From positions 1 through 64,000 of the forward strand of contig JAJTHG010000022.1 in NCBI GenBank assembly GCA_021298835.1: a DNA stretch of 64,000 bases. Direction: 5' to 3'. This document shows, in pieces, positions 61,276 to 64,000 of this stretch. Below the pieces are notes generated by a model that saw only the letters and a program-made list of their open reading frames with translations, was not told the origin of the DNA and did no database searches. Within the stretch, counting starts at the first letter, position 1. Each line of letters starts with the position of its first letter. The translations under genes were made by a program, and so were the position numbers. Origin of the DNA: Gemmatimonadota bacterium. Lineage in GTDB: Bacteria > Gemmatimonadota > Gemmatimonadetes > Gemmatimonadales > Gemmatimonadaceae.

Positions 61276-63071
61276 GCCGGTCCCGCCTCTGCCACGGCCC
61301 GGTCCACCGCGCGAGCGATCTCGCCCTCGACCCAGCGACGCCATCCCCAGGGCGTGAACGTGTGATCCGGCCCGGTCGCCACGGCGAGGTGCAGCCCGCC
61401 GGCGGCCGCGAGGTCGCGAGCCGCGCGTCGTGCGTACAGCCGCAGGTAGTCGAGGCCCGGCTCACGGCTTCCGAAGACCAGCGTCACCCGCGTCCCGCGG
61501 GCGACGATGGCCCGCAGGTCTCCTTCGAGGTCGCCGCGGCGGGCGCGCCGGGGATCCTGCGTCCCCCGCACCCGATCCATCCACGCGGACGCGACGTCAC
61601 GCGTGCGGCGCGCGAAGACCTGCGCGACGTAGGCGACGTTCACCTTGCCCGTGAGCAGCCGCTGCCACGCGTCCCGTTCGGCCACCCGCGAGGTGTAGTG
61701 GGTGTACTCCCCGAACGTCATCCATTCGTTCGCGTCCAGCGGATCGCTCTCGCGCCAGTACCACGTGATCGGGTTCACGCACACGATCGCCGCCACCGGC
61801 GCGCCCGCGCGCGCGGCGTGGAATGCCGCGTGCGCCCCGGAGCACAACCCGACCAGCACGACGCGCTCCACGCCCCGCGCGCGCATCCAGGCCACGGCCG
61901 TGTCCACGTCGCGCGGGATCGTCGGCCCGTACGGATGATTGACGCGGGCGGCCGCATCGGCCGCGCTGTCCCCGATGCCGGCGAAGTCGAGCCGCAGCGA
62001 GGGCACCCCCCGCGCGGCCAGTGCCCGAGCGCTCTCCACCCAGAGGCGGTGCGGCCCTTCATGGCTGAGGACGCCGCTGTTGAGGAACAGCGCCCCCGTC
62101 CCCGAACGCAGCGCGGCCGGGGGCTCGGCCCAGACGCCGACGAGTCCGTCGGCGGGCCCCATCCGCACGACCTGCTCGGCAGCGACATCGCCGGCCCGGA
62201 TGCCGCGCACCTCGGCGCGGGGCCCCGGCGTCGGCTCGGTGCCCAGTGCCATCGCACCGTCGGTGGTCGAGACCGGCACGCCGTACCAGTCCTGCGCCGC
62301 CCGGATCACGGCGGCAGGCACCACCCGCACCTCCGGCGTCTCGTGGGCGAGCTTGTATCCCGAGGCCTCGACGCGGGCGACCCTGGCGCCGGCGCGTTCG
62401 AGCGCGGCGATCGCGTGACCATCGTCGGGCGGATCGTCGCGCGGGACGACCAGCGCATCACCGCCGGCGGGGATCTGTGCGGCCTCGATCTGCAGGCCCT
62501 GCAGCGCCTCCACGGCACCCCGGCCGATGCGAAGCCCACCGCCCTGCTGCATCCCCTCGGGAACGGGCGTCTCGGCATCGTCGTCCGGCCCGAGCGTCGC
62601 GCGGCTCAGTCCGCCGAAGGCCCGCAACTCGCGCAGCCACGCCTTCCCTGTGCCGACCGGTGCCCACGCCAGCAGGCGCGTCGCCCCCGAGCGCCGCCAG
62701 GCCGTGGCGGCAACCAGTCCGGCGAGGCGGACGCCCCCGATGTCCACGCCCGCAGCACCGCGACGCATCGCTTCGGCCACGGCGGCCTCGAAGGAGGCCT
62801 GCCACACGCCGACGACGCCGTCGTCGAGCCAGCTCCCTGACGAGTCCCCCGCCCCCGGAGGATCGAAGCGCAGGACGCAGACGCCCCGCGACGCGAGGGC
62901 GAGCGCCACCTGCTGCACGGCCGGACGCCCGAACGCCCCGTCCACGCCGATCCCGTGCGACAGGACAAGCGCCCGTGGCTGCCGCAGTACGCCGAGGGCC
63001 GGCGCATGCCACCAGGCCGCCACCGGGCCGCCAACGACATCGAGCCAGAGCGGATCTGCCGTCCCGCTCAC
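61272..63071 (-). CDS. Tandem alpha/beta hydrolase (exosortase-associated type)
   Basis: A 599-residue protein with two alpha/beta-hydrolase-like halves. In the second the nucleophile elbow is GLCSG near residue 409, with Cys as in dienelactone hydrolases, and a TGPDHTF His near the end. In the first (about 1-230) the elbow position reads GVRLAG with Arg, so it is probably inactive, as in exosortase-system-associated hydrolases. It may process polysaccharide or lipid-linked precursors. The GTG start at 63071 lies in the first copy of the 17-bp array. The stop overlaps the VanZ start. Confidence 0.85.
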   Translation of the reverse strand: MSGTADPLWLDVVGGPVAAWWHAPALGVLRQPRALVLSHGIGVDGAFGRPAVQQVALALASRGVCVLRFDPPGAGDSSGSWLDDGVVGVWQASFEAAVAEAMRRGAAGVDIGGVRLAGLVAATAWRRSGATRLLAWAPVGTGKAWLRELRAFGGLSRATLGPDDDAETPVPEGMQQGGGLRIGRGAVEALQGLQIEAAQIPAGGDALVVPRDDPPDDGHAIAALERAGARVARVEASGYKLAHETPEVRVVPAAVIRAAQDWYGVPVSTTDGAMALGTEPTPGPRAEVRGIRAGDVAAEQVVRMGPADGLVGVWAEPPAALRSGTGALFLNSGVLSHEGPHRLWVESARALAARGVPSLRLDFAGIGDSAADAAARVNHPYGPTIPRDVDTAVAWMRARGVERVVLVGLCSGAHAAFHAARAGAPVAAIVCVNPITWYWRESDPLDANEWMTFGEYTHYTSRVAERDAWQRLLTGKVNVAYVAQVFARRTRDVASAWMDRVRGTQDPRRARRGDLEGDLRAIVARGTRVTLVFGSREPGLDYLRLYARRAARDLAAAGGLHLAVATGPDHTFTPWGWRRWVEGEIARAVDRAVAEAGPA

Positions 63072-63157
63072 GATGACGCCGCGGTCACGATGACGCCGCG
63101 CTCACGATGACGCCGCGGTCACGATGACGCCGCGGTCACGATGACGCCGCGGTCACG
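63069..63157. repeat. 17-bp tandem repeat at the glycosidase/hydrolase junction
   Basis: Five 17-bp units CACGATGACGCCGCGST (63069-63153; S is G in four copies and C in one) plus four bases. The array fills the 64-bp space between the glycosidase stop (63136) and the hydrolase GTG (63071). Each unit contains GTGA on the minus strand, so potential starts and stops are multiplied; only the innermost GTG is in frame with the hydrolase. Confidence 0.95.
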
Positions 63158-64000
63158 GTGAGCGTGCCGCGCGCACCGAGCGACCGCACCGTGACGAGCC
63201 CACCGGCTCCGGCCGCTGCCCGCTCCCCGCTCCGGCGCAGACGCACCCGTCGGCGCTCCCCGGGCGCGAGGTCGAACCATGCGTCGTCGGCCGTGCAGCC
63301 ATCGGCCTCGACGACGATCCCCCGCTCGAGGACCGACGCCGACAGGGTGACCACGAGCCCCTGAGCGTCCGCCTGAGCGTCCGCCTGAGCGTCCGCCTGA
63401 GCGTCCGCCTGAGCGTCCGCCTCCGCCTCGGCCGTCAACGCCGGCACCTCGCGCGAGGTCGCCGCGGGCGGCGGCGAGATCCAGTGCCACGCGTCGGCCA
63501 TCCGTTCGCCGGACCGGTCGAGCAGCCGCACCTGCACGGCATCGTGCCCGGCCGGCCCGAAGCGATACGACCACGTGAGGTCCCGAAATCCGCCGAGCAC
63601 GACTTCCGCGCCGACGCTCTGCGCCCCGCGGGGGGCGACGACCAGGTCGGTCGCCCCGACCTCCACCACGCGGTCGTGCCGCACGCGCCGCACCTCGAGC
63701 GTGGTTGACAGGGCAGTCGGCGCGTCGTTGACGACATGCACGAGCAGCCCGTTCAGCCCTTCGTCGGTCACGAACACCGCGACCGGCTGGAGCGCCCGGC
63801 GCACGTGCCACCACGCCGGCTTCACCCGCCCGGCGGCATCGATGAGCCCCCAGCCGTCGCCCGGCATCATGTCGCGCAGCCACCAGAGCACGGCCCCCGT
63901 GGCGCCGCCGGGCCGCCGCATCTCCGCGAGCGCCGCCGCCACGACCTCGCCCGAGACGCTGCGTGACAGCGCGAGGTAGCGCTCGGGATCATCAGTGCGC
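63136..64000 (-). CDS. Glycoside hydrolase family 2-like, C-terminal part (5' end outside window)
   Basis: The visible 287 codons are open to the right edge, so the start and catalytic centre are missing. The sequence WWLRDMMPGDGWGLIDAAGRVKPAWW and the following VFVTDEGLNGLLVHVVND match the region after the catalytic barrel of GH2/beta-mannosidase-like enzymes, which continues into Ig-like sandwich domains. A run of five ADAQ repeats (12-bp array) lies in a linker near residue 195 of the visible part. The end AASS lies in the 17-bp array. Downstream hydrolase and VanZ genes point to an exopolysaccharide locus. Confidence 0.75.
   Translation of the reverse strand, partial: RTDDPERYLALSRSVSGEVVAAALAEMRRPGGATGAVLWWLRDMMPGDGWGLIDAAGRVKPAWWHVRRALQPVAVFVTDEGLNGLLVHVVNDAPTALSTTLEVRRVRHDRVVEVGATDLVVAPRGAQSVGAEVVLGGFRDLTWSYRFGPAGHDAVQVRLLDRSGERMADAWHWISPPPAATSREVPALTAEAEADAQADAQADAQADAQADAQGLVVTLSASVLERGIVVEADGCTADDAWFDLAPGERRRVRLRRSGERAAAGAGGLVTVRSLGARGTLTVTAASS
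63361..63420 (-). repeat. 12-bp tandem repeat inside the GH2-like gene
   Basis: Five identical 12-bp units CTGAGCGTCCGC (plus strand), which encode Ala-Asp-Ala-Gln on the minus strand. The units keep the frame. They form a linker between two beta-sandwich domains. Confidence 0.95.

Overview
The window is very GC-rich DNA from a diderm bacterium. TamA/TamB-type outer-membrane genes, signal peptides, lipoboxes, an extracytoplasmic cytochrome c-permease fusion and PknB-type kinases with TPR tails all point that way. The gene style fits Gemmatimonadota best; this is inferred from protein character, not from a marker gene. About 50 genes fill both strands densely. I see no rRNA, tRNA, CRISPR array, prophage or insertion sequence.

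Layout. 1-4.2 kb: SET-domain protein, glutathione peroxidase, secreted M24 peptidase, a small predicted outer-membrane protein and Lgt. 4.2-6.4 kb: an iron permease fused to cytochrome c, with a Fur-box-like palindrome over its start codon. 6.5-10 kb (minus): EamA transporter, HAD phosphatase, CYTH protein, unknown protein and AcpS, the last three coupled by 4-nt overlaps. 10-15.7 kb: a NtrC-like regulator lacking the GAFTGA motif and its very large sensor kinase. 15.7-23.4 kb: lipid kinase, TamB and TamA-like barrel. 23.6-27.5 kb: MazG-like protein, universal stress protein, B12-binding regulator, DUF6671 protein and a thioredoxin-reductase-fold ferredoxin-NADP reductase. 27.6-33.2 kb (plus): cobalamin adenosyltransferase, AroB, RpoD-like sigma factor, lone receiver, Lon-N protein, HAD-like pseudoenzyme and YgfZ. 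33.3-40.2 kb: small lipoprotein, MoxR-like ATPase, acetyltransferase, hybrid kinase and a VWA protein that probably works with the ATPase. 40.3-47.8 kb: Ser/Thr kinase, NicO-type permease, short MutY, citrate synthase and a BlaI/M56 pair. 47.9-56.4 kb: EVE protein and a 2.6-kresidue lysine-free surface protein. 56.4-64 kb: Tat-exported aminotransferase, YggT, lipoprotein, DUF2306, VanZ, tandem hydrolase and the end of a GH2-type glycosidase running off the right edge.

Two patterns recur. First, TANNNT hexamers lie 5-8 nt (usually 6) upstream of many start codons that have no Shine-Dalgarno, which suggests leaderless transcripts. Second, short GC-rich tandem repeats sit at gene junctions. Units outside or ending genes are 10, 13, 17 and 20 bp, while the two arrays inside genes are both 12 bp, as expected if reading frame is under selection.

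I found no obvious new multi-gene defence or biosynthetic system. The most unusual items are the lysine-free giant protein, the repeated leaderless-promoter geometry, the GAFTGA-less activator and the repeat-expanded terminator at 47.8 kb.
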